A stretch of 64,000 nucleotides of DNA from Gordius sp. MW1. Lineage: Eukaryota > Nematomorpha > Gordioida > Gordea > Gordiidae. This document shows, piece by piece, positions 23,890 through 35,462 of this stretch. A model generated the notes under the pieces. That model searched no databases and had not been told where the DNA came from. It saw only the letters and a program-made list of their open reading frames with translations. Where the stretch lies: the NCBI GenBank assembly GCA_964036665.1, contig OZ038529.1, positions 16,934,060-16,998,059 of the forward strand, given 5' to 3'. A program made the translations under genes and the position numbers. The first letter of the stretch is position 1. The number at the start of each line of letters is the position of its first letter.

Positions 23890-24855
23890 AGAGAACTGCA
23901 CGGGTGATCCGAGACTCGACCCGATATCGGGTCGGGGTCGGGCTGAAAATTTTGAAATGTCTTCGGGTCAAGTTTGGGCTGAAAATTTTAATATGCTTTC
24001 GGGTTGGGTTGGATTAAAAGTGTCGGGTCAAGCGTTATAAATCTTACATTGCAGAAAACCAGTATATTTAAAAATAATGCTATTATGTATAATATTTTTT
24101 AAAATATCGAAATGTATAATTGAAGATCATTCATTAAGTTAATTACAATCCCTTTTGTTTTTTTAAATCTGATTGTTTTAATTTGAATGCAAATTTAAAT
24201 TTGTCTGGTGAAAGGTAAAATATATCAAGTAAAATATATCAACAAAATAATATTTTTTAATTGTATTTAAATAGTGTGAAGTTGTAGTTCATTATTAATT
24301 AAAACTACATAAATACATATTCATAAAACAAATAAGATTATGTTTAAATTTATTAAATTCATTTGCAACATTATATTTCAAATTGAATGTGACCAGATAC
24401 TGCATGCAATCATTTATATATATCTCTATTATAAATCATTAAAATAAATTTAGTAATCGAAATCTGTGGAATTAATTAGTTTCATAAACTTTAATTTGTC
24501 GATTAAATTTTAAACACCCTCATGGGAGTAGCCAGGAAATTGAAATTAAAGGGGGGCAATAATTTTTTAAATTTTAGCCATAATTTGATAAAATATATAC
24601 GATTTTTTGGATTTAGAGATGGGCATCCGCCTGTCTCTACCACCCCCTAGCTACGCCCATTCACACCGCAAATTTTCTTACTCTCGCGTTGGATACCAAA
24701 ATTTAAAACACGTTCGAAAGGGATTCGGCTAAAAAAATTTAACGCTTTTGGGTCGGGCCGGGTTGGGTCGGGTTGAAAATTTTAATGCATTCGGGTCGGG
24801 TTTGGGTTGAAAAATTTAAAAAAAAATTCGGGTCGGTTCGGGTTGAAAAAAAGTC
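23890..24855 (+). repeat. Composite GGGTCGGG-rich repeat with a MITE inside (copy 1)
   Basis: Both ends carry runs of GGGTCGGG and GGTTGAAAATTTTAA. The AT-rich middle holds a CATGGGCGTAGCC MITE (24521-24661). The same arrangement, including the MITE at the same site, lies inverted at 56400-57357. Shared unique words such as TTACATTGCAGAA and TCTCGCGTTGGAT show that they are copies of one another. No protein-coding region is evident. Confidence 0.75.
24521..24661. mobile_element. MITE inside composite repeat copy 1
   Basis: The ends are CATGGGAGTAGCC and AGCTACGCCCATT, with partly matching flanks (AACACCCT and CACACCGC). The same insertion is seen at 56674-56827. Confidence 0.75.
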
Positions 24856-24887
24856 AGTTTGTAGTTTTCTCATAAGATTATTAAATT

Positions 24888-25028
24888 AGAGAGGGGCAAT
24901 AATGATTTATGGAGAGGCAAAATGATCATTTTTGAAAATTTTGGCCATAATTTTAACATTTTTAACAAATTTGTGGACTAAGAGAGGGCCAGACGCGTGT
25001 CCCTGCCCCCCTTTCTGGCTACGCCCAT
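24888..25028. mobile_element. CATGGGCGTAGCC MITE lacking its left end
   Basis: Family interior from TTAGAGAGGGGCAATAATG, ending TGGCTACGCCCATG at 25028. It directly abuts the composite repeat, so the left end may have been lost at that junction. Confidence 0.6.
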
Positions 25029-25969
25029 GCCATTATTCTTAAGAAAAAAGTATAAAATAATCCTATTTTTGCATAAGTCGGTTTATAAGGTATTTCACTA
25101 TGCGGGGGAGGGGGGAATGACAAGCTGTACAACAAAATATGCAATATACCTGTCAATCGGGGGTCATGAGGTGTGTTTTGGAAGATCTGAATCTGAAAGG
25201 AACCCGTTTAATATTCTTTCGCAATATTAGTCCGCTATATAATATAATCCGTAAAATTCATATTATCTTCTACATCTAAACTAGAGTTTGGCATCTTCGT
25301 CACCGTAACAAAACACATTGTGGGATTTAATATTTTTTCACTAATAGGCAGAAATTTGTTTTTAAAGCAAATGTATAGACGGTATCTACCACTAGTTTTT
25401 CGAGCCAAAATCGGGAAAAGCACCTTTAATATTTAAACCTAAATTTTTCGCCATATTGAAAATAGGAATATTGGCTTTAAAATATTTTCAACATTCAATA
25501 TATCAGAATATCACACCCATCGGATATTTCCCAGAGCAGCGATGATAAAATATTAGACTAACACTGACCAGCCCGTTTTGTTTTGGCACCAAATCAACCC
25601 AAATTTAAGAGATTTGAGAAAACATATATGCTCAGCTATAAATTGCTTTCCTATTATTTCAATGTTCCAAATTTTAAATTGCCCCTTACTTTTAGCAATT
25701 GTTTTCGGATAGAATGCAAGTAAATTTATTTTTCGATCATAAAATTGATGATTTGAATATGACTTGCCTGAATGTCGATTAGATTAAAGCTTAAATAAGA
25801 TGAGATAAAATCGTATAGCTAGTAGGTTATGAGAAGATAGCAAAACAATTAAGGGGGTTTTAAACAACATTTAAACGACTTTTTTGCCCTAAACTTTGAA
25901 AAATTTAAAGTTGTAAATTCAAAATAAAAATTTTTTTTTGCAATAAAACTATATAAAGGGAAATAAGAA

Positions 25970-26097
25970 GCGGCTGCCCCCTTTCAAATTGTTAAAAATT
26001 ATTAAAATTATGGCTAAAATTGCAAAAAAAATTATCATTTTGCCCCTCCCTAAATCATTATTGCCCCCCTTTAATTCCAATGGCTGGCTACGCCCAT
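25970..26097. mobile_element. CATGGGCGTAGCC MITE lacking its left end
   Basis: GCGGCTGCCCC, TAAATCATTATTGCC and TGGCTGGCTACGCCCAT are in family order, but no left terminus is seen. Confidence 0.6.
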
Positions 26098-26099
26098 AA

Positions 26100-26325
26100 A
26101 AGTGCTATCAGGGACACATCTCATTTCTAGGTGGTTCGATGCGACCTAGGTTCAATGTGGGCAAACTATAATCATCCCATGCTTACAATGTGAAGGCTGT
26201 GATCGGATCAGTTTAAAGGGGTGCAGGGGGGATATATCATCCTGGATCGTCTTATAGTTCCCACTCAGGTGGCGGACACTCGAGCTCAACGTCGGCCCAA
26301 ATAGTAACGCGCTACCCAATCATCT
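26100..26325 (-). repeat. tRNA-derived SINE (probable)
   Basis: On the minus strand GGGTAGCGCGTTACTATTTG near 26298-26318 resembles an A box, and AGCTCGAGTGTCC near 26274-26286 a B box. The spacing of a few tens of bases is that of RNA polymerase III promoters. The stretch is distinctly less AT-rich than its neighbours. The 3' part runs towards 26100 without a clear tail. No second copy is in the window, so the extent is approximate. Confidence 0.55.
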
Positions 26326-26634
26326 TCAAACAAATATGACGCTTCAAATTCCGCGATCTCTACTATATTAGTGCGCTACAGACACCAAGTAGCACTCTAC
26401 ATTAGAGTAAAATTTAATATTTTTACGGCCCCGGGCAAGGCCCTTTCAAATTTACATAGCGGGCGGGCCAATTGACCTAAACAGTCCTCTATTCTAAATA
26501 TATTAATATTTCTAAATTAATCATTATTTTACTAACTTTTGTTTTTTATGACCTAAAGAGCATGCAATATTTTGCCCTTCAGAGGTTTTTATCTTTCTTG
26601 TAGAATAAAAATGAAATAATTCTGTTTAGACCAA

Positions 26635-26785
26635 CATTCACGTAGCCAAGGGGGGCAGGGATGATCTGCTGCCCTCCTCTGAATCCAAAATTTGTTAAAA
26701 TTATGGCTAAAATCAAAAGATGGTCATTTTCCCCTCTCTAAATCATTATTGCCATCTTCTAATCCCACTGCTGGCTGCGCCTATG
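26635..26785. mobile_element. MITE, CATGGGCGTAGCC family
   Basis: The ends are CATTCACGTAGCC and GGCTGCGCCTATG. The flanks TAGACCAA and TAAACCAT are similar but not identical, consistent with an older insertion. Confidence 0.7.
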
Positions 26786-29700
26786 TAAACCATTATTTTG
26801 ATCAGTGCCAACATAATCGAAACCTTTTTCATAAAATAATGTTTCATACGTTTTGGAAAAATGAATTTAAATTAAGCTTAATAAAAGATATTAATTTGAT
26901 ATAAAATGTCAGAAAAATAATGGCTTTTAAAAATTACTAATAAAAATTAAATATTTATATCTTATAAATTTTAACAATGCGATCCAACCTAGTTAATTTT
27001 TTAGAAGTTTTAACTTATATTTTGTAAGATAAATTGAGAAGGCATATCTCTATTTATATTTGTATGTATAATGCTGAAGCTCACAAAATGGTCAAACCTT
27101 AGGCTAAAAAATTGGCTATGAGCGACAGCTAGATGCCTCGCGACACTCGCGTTTCGCCTTCATCATTTGAACACGCAAGGTAGAAACCCTCTTAGCCAAT
27201 TAATTCGAAAATTCGCTTAAATAAAATTTTAAAGCAATGTTGGCTTAAATACAAAATTTTAATAAATCCTTTTGGAGCAGGACTCGAAGCTTGAGATTTA
27301 ATAAAATTAGGAGGGCGATAAATTACGGTGAAGATAAATAATAATAAATAAGGTCAAATTGATGGCATTTTAAGGAAATAAAAAAGCTAATTAACATTAA
27401 ATGCTAATAATGCTATAGTAAAACTATTTGAGCTCAAACGGTAAATTTAAAATTGCATTAAAATCCCAAATTCCTAGATTTTTGGAGATATTAAGAATCA
27501 AAAAATTTAAAGTTAAAAATGGCATTGCAAATGTATAGTATATTAAATAAAATGTTAAATTGTCTAAATCCCAAAACATTAAAATATATAAGAGTTTAAG
27601 GTAAAAAATAATGCTAGAGGTTGCATAAAATTTGTATAGAAAAAGAAATAAAAAATGCAAGATTTGGTAAACCTCATTAAAAATCTTAAAACTAGAAGAT
27701 CTTAAAAGCACGATCTAACAATGACATTTCCAACCACTTTGGTAAAAACATTCAGTAAATTTTATGATTTATTTAAAGATTTTTTGTCGGGGGGGGATTT
27801 TTTATTAGTTAAGATATTATTGTATTTGTTTAAAATCTTTGTCATTTTAACTATGTATAAATATGAATATTATTTAAAGACATTTAAAGATAAATTTTTA
27901 AATTTTATAAATTAAAATTAACGACATTTTGAAACTATGGCTTACTAATAGTATGGTTTGCTTTTCCAATGCTAAACCGTGGTTTCCAAACTTTTCAGTC
28001 ATCGCCTCTTTAGCAATAACAAATAAGCTCTATCCCCCTTCACAAATATTATTTAATTAAAATTTAAACAGCTACAAAAATAAAGAATTTCACTGTATTA
28101 GTGAGATAGAAGGGCTCGGTAAGCTATGCTTTTAAATCACTCCAAACTTTGCTGATCTTTAAAAACTTAATAATCACCGCAATATAGATTTATTTTTGTT
28201 ATATATTTGCAATTGTGCTGAACCCTTTTTGGGTTGGTTCTTAAAATGGAAACGCATAAGATGAAAGTAGTAGCCAAATTTTATGTTGGCCATCCTCTAA
28301 CAAAATTAAAAAAATTCATTTGTTTTAGTTTTAAATTATTTTCCGATATTTAACAATTTGGCGAGTTCGAAAATGGGATTAACAACACAATCAGATAATA
28401 ATTTGAGGAGCAAGGCATTTAAATGATCACAGAATAAATTGTTAAGGGTAGATAAGTTCAATAAAACTTTCAAGTTTGAGAAACTATTTTTAAACCTCTT
28501 TAATAACCTTTCTTTAAATATTAAAATTTAAAATATAAAAGCCGTTATAAGTGGCTATAAGATTAATTAGAACCAATTTATCTTTTTACGATATGCCCTA
28601 AAATTTATTCACATAATTTGTAAACAATGTTTCACTCAATAATGGACCCTTTATCATAAACATGGTTTTAATCACTTAGGGGCTTAATTTTGATTTTTTT
28701 AATTTAAGATTGTCTTCTTTTAGATTTAAATAATTATGTTATTTTGAAACCAAGTAATCGCTCTGCTTTCCGTCCGCATGCCTCAAGCACCTTTAAAATT
28801 TTTTGCCGCCCACTTTAGGAAATATTGACTTAAATAGATGAACGCTGAACATAAAAAGGCCTTAAACTTATTTAGCTTAAAAATCCAATTATTTCCTAAT
28901 TTTTTTTTCAATTTTTTTAAAACTGTATATATGATTTTTATTTTTTTACTCTATTAATAAAGCATTCCCGACTAAAAACCATAAAATTGAATTAAATCTT
29001 CCCATATGTATATAAATGATATTCTCAATATTCAATGAAAACGTTTTTATTTAATATATTGGCAAACTATGAGAATTGTATAACATTTGAAAATTAAAAT
29101 ATGAACAATCGAATAATACTAAATTTTACATTTGTTTCTCCCGTAAACTTTTGCATTAAAACTCTTAAAAGTCGCATCATATTTTTATCTTATGTCGGCG
29201 TACGCACCCCCTCCCCGAGGACTTGGGACAATACTTTATAAAATTAATGTAATACATTAAAAAGTTAAATAGATAATATACTGCGTAATACTCTTTAATC
29301 CCTTTTCTAAATAAATGCATTTTTTTTAAAAAGTTTGTGCTCAAATTAATGTAAAAAGCTGATTTAGGTTACAATGGCCTTAATATTAACCTTTTAGAGA
29401 AGGTGACAAAACGTCCCAAAAAACTTTATTATTAAATTAACAATTGTATTTAAAAATTGAAATTAAAAAAAAATCATTTTTAGATATATATTTTGAGGCC
29501 CCAATCGGGGCGAAGATATCAGCGTCGGATTGGACCAAGCCTTCTAAAATGATTGTGTTTGATAGACTAGCCTAAACCTATAGCTAAAAAAACCTTTAAA
29601 ATCAATCTTTGGCTTTTTATCCTAACACTTTTTGCTATCTATGATCATTATGTGTAAAACCATAAATTTTATACAAATTTTTTAAAATATACAATACATT

Positions 29701-30372
29701 TAAATATGTTACAAAATAATTCAAAGCCTAATTATTTTACACGGCGAAATGAATAATACTAACGAGGAATTGAACAATTCTAAGTTTTCAAGTATAAAAA
29801 GAATTTATATAGGGGCAAAATGAGATTTTTGTGATTTTTGCCATGATTTTGTTAACTGTATAAAGTTTTTGAAATCTCTGTGACGAAATTTATAACATAT
29901 AATTTTTTTGTTTTTCAATAATTATATTATATATAGATAATTTTAAATTCAAAATATGTTTAAAAATTAAGAGGGTTTAAAGTACATGAATTTTTCTGAC
30001 GGACAAAACAAAAAAAGAAGCCTCAAGCTCGGAACGAACGGCGCCCAATAAAGTTAAGCAGGTTTTACTATAAAACAATCTAGAGTGTATTCAAAAATGT
30101 CAAATAGGGTTGCAAATGCAAAACAACTGAAAATTAAGTTAAAGAAGAAATTCATGTTAGTTTTGAAAGTGGAATATTACTAGGAACGTAATTTTAATGA
30201 TTCCCAGAACAAATGTCGACAATACCACGTTAGATTTCGAAATTCCTTATAAAATCTTTATCATATTGGCATATATTTTTCCCTTCAATTACATTTCCGA
30301 TACACCAGCGTCAATAGAATGTAAAACTATCTAATATGGCTGGACCAACCTCACGACAATGTTACCTATGTG
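26786..30372. other. AT-rich stretch, nothing recognised
   Basis: No repeat end, RNA gene or coding motif was found. The open frames at 27424-27711 and 27721-27915 are runs of Phe, Leu, Ile, Tyr and Lys typical of AT-rich noncoding DNA. Confidence 0.4.
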
Positions 30373-30493
30373 CATAAGCGTAGCCAGGTTTTGGATTAGG
30401 GGGGGGGGCGAAACGTTCAAAAGTTCAATTAGGGGGGGGGGGTCAAAACATAATTATTTTAATTTTTAAGGCTTCCCCCTGGCTACATCCATG
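30373..30493. mobile_element. MITE, CATGGGCGTAGCC family
   Basis: The ends are CATAAGCGTAGCC and GGCTACATCCATG. The flanks CCTATGTG (30365-30372) and CCCATGTG (30494-30501) differ at one base. Confidence 0.82.
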
Positions 30494-30602
30494 CCCATGT
30501 GTATAAACATTACAAAATATGTAAATTTTGTTTTTATCACGTATAAAAGGACTAAATATTTGAACAAAAAAATTTAAAACCAATTCTGCGTAGGCCCATG
30601 GC

Positions 30603-30768
30603 CATGGGCGTAGCCAAGGGGGGGGGCAGGGACGAGCGACTACCCCTTTAAATCCAAAAATTTGTTGAAATTTATTAAAATGATGGCTAAAATTTCAAAT
30701 AATGATCATTTTGCCCCTCTCTAAATCATTATGGTTCCCATCTAATTCCACTGCTGGCTACGCCCATG
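30603..30768. mobile_element. MITE, CATGGGCGTAGCC family
   Basis: The ends CATGGGCGTAGCC and GGCTACGCCCATG are perfect inverted repeats. The interior is standard for the family. The left flank itself contains CCCATGGC, which blurs any target duplication. Confidence 0.85.
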
Positions 30769-31276
30769 GCTAATGTCCAATATTTAAAAAAATAGAATGA
30801 GTTACAAATTAGATACAATACATGCGAGGTTTGGTTATCTATCCTTAGCTGAAGCTAGGTTGCGAAAAGTTGCTAATGCTAGTAGAAAAGTAATCAATCA
30901 TGTTATAATGCCAGACCTTTTAGCATTTATTCTTACAGTCGCTGTTGTATATACTGACTGAATATAATAAATGATATATCATTTATCTATGGGGCGGAGA
31001 TTGGTTGAGAATGAGATTATAAATTATCATAAATTCCTGATTAAACTAAACCGAACATTTGTGTATCAGCATCATACACATACAGGCATGTTAGCTTGTA
31101 GCCTGAGAATATAAATGCATTTATAAAATTATCTTAAAAACATGAAATTAATGTCAGATAGGAGATGTGCCCTAAAAAGTGAAAAAAAATTATTTAACTC
31201 CTTGTTGTTTAGGATGACCCGAGACATATTGCAAAGGTTCATAATATTAAACCTGCTAAGGGTAGAGGGGGTTTGC

Positions 31277-31443
31277 CATAGGTGTAGCCACATTTTGGAT
31301 TAGGGGGGGGGGCAAAACGTTTAAAAGTTGAATTAGGGGGGGGGGGGCAAAACCTAATTTTTTTTTTAATTTTAAAGGGTTTTTGCATTGAAAAAATTTT
31401 ATTTCGCCATTTAGGGGGGGGCAGCCGTCCCCCTACGCCCATG
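31277..31443. mobile_element. MITE, CATGGGCGTAGCC family
   Basis: The ends are CATAGGTGTAGCC and CCTACGCCCATG, with three poly-G blocks inside. The flanks GGGTTTGC and GGGATTCC match only partly. Confidence 0.75.
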
Positions 31444-31694
31444 GGGATTCCAACAGCCTAAGAAAAATTATCAACCTGTCTCTGTCTGAACAAGATTTAT
31501 TGTGATTTGGACATAGTGATATAAGACCTTTGTCATATTGACCTAGTAAAAGTAAAACTAGTGTTGGGCATTTTTTATATATTTTTTTAAATGTTAGATT
31601 GGATAAAAAATGTTTTTCTCCTAAAAAGTTTAAAATGACAATAGCGTAAAAATAATAAAATACTAAAAGTAAAATTTCAACAAATATTTATTTT

Positions 31695-32051
31695 CATAGG
31701 CGTAACTAGGATTTCCTCAAAGGGGGGGGGGTGGTATAAAATTTTCAAGGTGAAATTTTTTTGTAATTAATTTTTTGGATAAAAATGTTTTTTATCCTAA
31801 AAGTAACAATATCGTAAAAAATACTAAAAGTCAAATTTCCAACAAATATTTATTTTTATTAAATATACAATATAAAAATTATATAAATTAAAAATCTAAA
31901 TCGACGATTTTTAGATAGAAACGCATTTACAACATCTTCAGTTTCAGGGATTCATAATTACCAGTAATATTTGTGTGCAAATATAAAAAAATTATAAATG
32001 GGGGGGGGGGGGGGGTTCTAACCCGAAAACCACCCCGTCCCTACGCCAATG
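31695..32051 (-). mobile_element. Internally deleted hAT element with C-terminal transposase remnant
   Basis: The left end is CATAGGCGTAACTAGGATTT and a poly-G block. The right side ends GGTTCTAACCCGAAAACC then TCCCTACGCCAATG. On the minus strand near 31890-31950 a frame reads PETEDVVNAFLSKNRRF, the extreme C-terminus of the hAT transposase also seen at 38703-39695. It is a short derivative of that element. Long poly-C runs follow at 32052-32101. Confidence 0.65.
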
Positions 32052-32461
32052 CCCCCCCCCCCATTGACAAAAATTAACCCCCCCCCCCCCCCCCCCCCCC
32101 CAATTATAAAAACTCAATGATATTAAAAGAAAAGAAATAATTGATTTGCCTTAGTTTTTGAGATGAAAATCCACTAATTTTAAGACTATTTATACAAATA
32201 TTTTCCATCCCTAGTGCCTATTTTAAAACCAAAATTTTAATTCTCAGTTAATTTTTTAAAATATATCTTAACTTTTAAAATAGAAGAGTAAAATGTAAAT
32301 GAAGCCTGTAATTGTTAATTAAAAATTATATTCTTCAAAGCGTTTAGCATGTTTATTAAAACTTACTTTGCTTGTTTTATAGAAATTGTGTTTGATACTA
32401 CCATAATAAAGCATAATAAAAATACAATTTATTAATTCTACAATAAAGATTAATTCAAACT

Positions 32462-32630
32462 CATGGGCGTAGCAAGGAGGGGGCGGCCGCCCTCCCCCTA
32501 AGTAAAAAAAATCCAATACAAGACCCTTAAAAATTAAAAAAAATTTATGTTTTGCCCCCCCCCCCACCCCTTAATTGAACTTTAAACGATCTCGCCCCCC
32601 CCCCTAATCCCAAACCTGGCTACGCCCATG
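32462..32630. mobile_element. MITE, CATGGGCGTAGCC family, exact 8-bp target duplication
   Basis: The ends are CATGGGCGTAGCA and GGCTACGCCCATG. The flanks TTCAAACT at 32454-32461 and 32631-32638 are identical. Confidence 0.9.
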
Positions 32631-32739
32631 TTCAAACTCAACCAAAATTATCTCATGATTTAATAAAATGATTTTAAAGTCCACTTTCTGGTGATTGTGA
32701 CATATACAACTTTATTCATCGGCAAAGTTCAAATTATAA

Positions 32740-33356
32740 AATTCTGGCCTGCGGATGGCCTATAAACGTGCCGGGCATAGATAGACATTTTGTTTAAAAA
32801 ATTGCAGGTCGGGCTTGCACGGGCTTTAAGATAACCAAACGGACGCGAGCCGGGCTTAGCTATATATGCCCCGGCCGGCCAAATTGATTAAATAATGTTT
32901 TATTTTTATGTTCTGATGAAATGTAATAATTTAATTTACAATAATAAATTATTTTGGATTTTTCCTCATCATTTATTCATGGAACTTGTGATGTTTAAAT
33001 AAGTGATACCGAAAGTTTTAATTTTTAAGGTTGAAAATTAACAAAACTAGGTCAGCTACAAGTGCTTCTAATGAACGACAAATCGCTTGTTGGAAAAAAC
33101 AAAACCCGTTTTAGTCTGATAATTTTCCAACGTGATTTTTATTAAACATTTTTTAAGTATAAATAAATGGGTTTAATATTAACACAAAAATTTGCATTTT
33201 AAATTATTGGAAGGGTCCAGGCTTGGCCCGTGCTTTGCAAAAAATTACTGGCCCAGCTCAGGTTTATAATATCATTTGACCCATGCCGGCCTCGGGAGTT
33301 TTGTTTTTGGGTACTGATGGGGCAATTAAGCCTATAAGGCCCATGTATATCTCTAG
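32740..33356 (-). repeat. GCCCG-rich repeat, inverted copy of 20729-21425
   Basis: Read on the complement it starts CTAGAGATATACATGGGCC and shares internal words and order with 20729-21425, including the CCCGGCTCGCG and AAAGCCCGTGCAAGCCCG blocks. Boundaries are approximate. Confidence 0.55.
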
Positions 33357-33489
33357 TTCAAACAATGTCCCTAATTTTCATATTTAGAAAAATTGAAAGG
33401 ATCTCATTGCTTATAAGTCCTTTGAAGAAAGACTACAGACAGAATTAAGTCACAAATTTTAAATTGATTGTTAATGCTTTTTCTAAGTA

Positions 33490-35045
33490 CAAACTAAAGA
33501 TCTGAATCGGGCCGTTTTTAGGAGGTCGGCTCGCGCTTAGCCGTTTTGAAAACTTCTAGGCCCGCCCGGGCTCGTTCCTGATTTTTTTCGAGCATTTCAG
33601 GCCACCTACCAAGATCGGCCCGTTAGACCTGACCCAATATAAAACCTAAAATTTATGCAACATTTATTGCTGTTTTACCGATATTATGGGATATTTTAAG
33701 CAATTAAATAGGTGGGTATTTTTAAGGGTTTGGCCACTTGATCCATAAAAACTATTATTAAGATAATTTCTTTATTAATAACGCAACGTTCGCGATGACG
33801 CGCGAAGCGAAAAAAAGCGAGTGAAGTTTTGAGCTAATTTATCAAACTATTCATTTTTTTTCTTAATATTTTAATATTAATCGTAAAATTTATCATATAT
33901 CATGATAATAACAATTGTAAATAGGATGTAAGATACAAATTATTTTGTACTTTTCGCGCAATGGTTAAAAAATTGCATGCGGTTGTATGTATTTTTTTAT
34001 ATAATTGTATATTATTATAGAATAATTACGAGTTTATCAATGAATAACATTAATAAAAGATAAATTTCACGGTGAATAGAAAGGTATTAATAAAAAAATG
34101 AAGAGTTTGATGAATTAGCTCAAAAATTAACTTCGCTTTTTTTCGCTTCGCGCGTCATCACGAACGCACCCTAACTCTGAGTGTTGAGATTTGTTCAACA
34201 TCACATTTTAAAATTTTTTATACATAAACGGGGTTGTAATATTTTTTTGAGGTTATTATTTATTAATTTTAATGAATGCTAAGCGTTAAATATCTTTGTG
34301 TATTCAGATATCCACATGTCCGTAGTAGCTAAGACAGTATTTTCTAAGTGTAAATTTAATTTATGGTTGAAAGCTAATTAAGACCCAGTAAACCCCTAAA
34401 ATGCGACAATAGATCTTTGTATTTAACCAATATGCCTTTTTTGTATTGCTCGTATTTATGTGAATTGGTTTTCGTAAAAACAAACTTTGTAACCAAAAAA
34501 ATTATAATAAAGATGCAAATTACATTAAAAAAATTATTTATTACTTTTAATTTAATAAACGTTTCAATTAGTTTAAAATAGAGAAGCTAATTTAATAAGT
34601 TATGTAAAAGTGTAATCGTATAATAAAATAAAATAGGAGCAAATTGTTTAAAATTAATCGAGCACGAAATGCAAAATGAGTAAAATGACGGTTAAGAATG
34701 TTTCTAAATAAGTTCAATGATTAAATATTTAAAAACACCAAACACCAATCCATTCTAATTAATTTTTTTATTATAAATTTTTTGCTTTCAATACTAAAAA
34801 TCTATATTTAGGAAATAAATTCTAAAGGCCCCTTTGTGGGAGATTATTTAATAATATAAATTTCAGGACCATTTACAAAATTTTAGGCTCGTTTTAGCCT
34901 GTTATTAAACTTCTTTGGCCCGCCCGAGTCAATTATAATTAGACTTGTTTGGCCCACCCGAGCCCGGTTCGTTAACATTTTTTCTATTCAAAGACCGCCC
35001 ATACCCATCCGTGGGCCGGGCTTTTAGACCCAGCCCTGGCGATCT
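33490..35045. repeat. GCCCG-rich repeat interrupted by a foldback MITE
   Basis: GC-motif blocks at 33505-33640 (TTCTAGGCCCGCCCGGGCTC) and 34885-35040 (TTTGGCCCGCCCGAG and GTGGGCCGGGC) appear to be the two sides of one element, with the foldback MITE at 33786-34168 inside. Ends are not sharply defined. Confidence 0.45.
33786..34168. mobile_element. MITE with about 80-bp terminal inverted repeats
   Basis: The left arm runs from ACGTTCGCGATGACGCGCGA through GAAGTTTTGAGCTAATTTAT to about 33865. The right arm is its complement, ATGAATTAGCTCAAAAATTA through TTCGCGCGTCATCACGAACG, ending about 34167. The middle is AT-rich and non-coding. The GCG-rich arms stand out sharply from the surrounding composition. 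Confidence 0.8.
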
Positions 35046-35236
35046 TGCTTGCCCAGATCTTCAAGTACAATGATTATACTGAGGATTTATTTAAACATTT
35101 TTTATAATAAACCTATAGTAGATTTTGTCTAATCGAAATTTTTGACACAAAATTAACTCTCCCCACCCCCTTGGGCATTTCTGCCTTAACCACTGATGTA
35201 TATAATTAATAAATATTTGTTTAATAGTATTATTTA

Positions 35237-35300
35237 TCAAAAATTTTGACCCCCCCCCCCCCCCCCCCCTTGAGGCAATCCTGTCTATGCCACTTGCGCC
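35237..35300. mobile_element. hAT end fragment
   Basis: A poly-C run followed by CCTTGAGGCAATCCTGTCTA and TGCCAC is the inverted match of the hAT left end at 44671 (CATAGCGTAGCCAGGATTGC then CTCAAGGGGG). The rest of the element is not visible. Confidence 0.5.
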
Positions 35301-35462
35301 ACTTATATATACTTAGGCCTACTAAATATAAAATGTCACACTGTTTGATTGTAAAAATGCTTATGATTTGATTTAGTAATATTTTTTATGAATATTTGTA
35401 TAGTGCTCTCCCGCCCTTGTAATGTGAGAAATACACTAGGGTTACTGCCTAACTAACAACGA

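Noticed and set aside
27424-27915. Two open frames of 64-95 codons
   Set aside because: Composition is that of AT-rich random sequence, with no motif or splice context.
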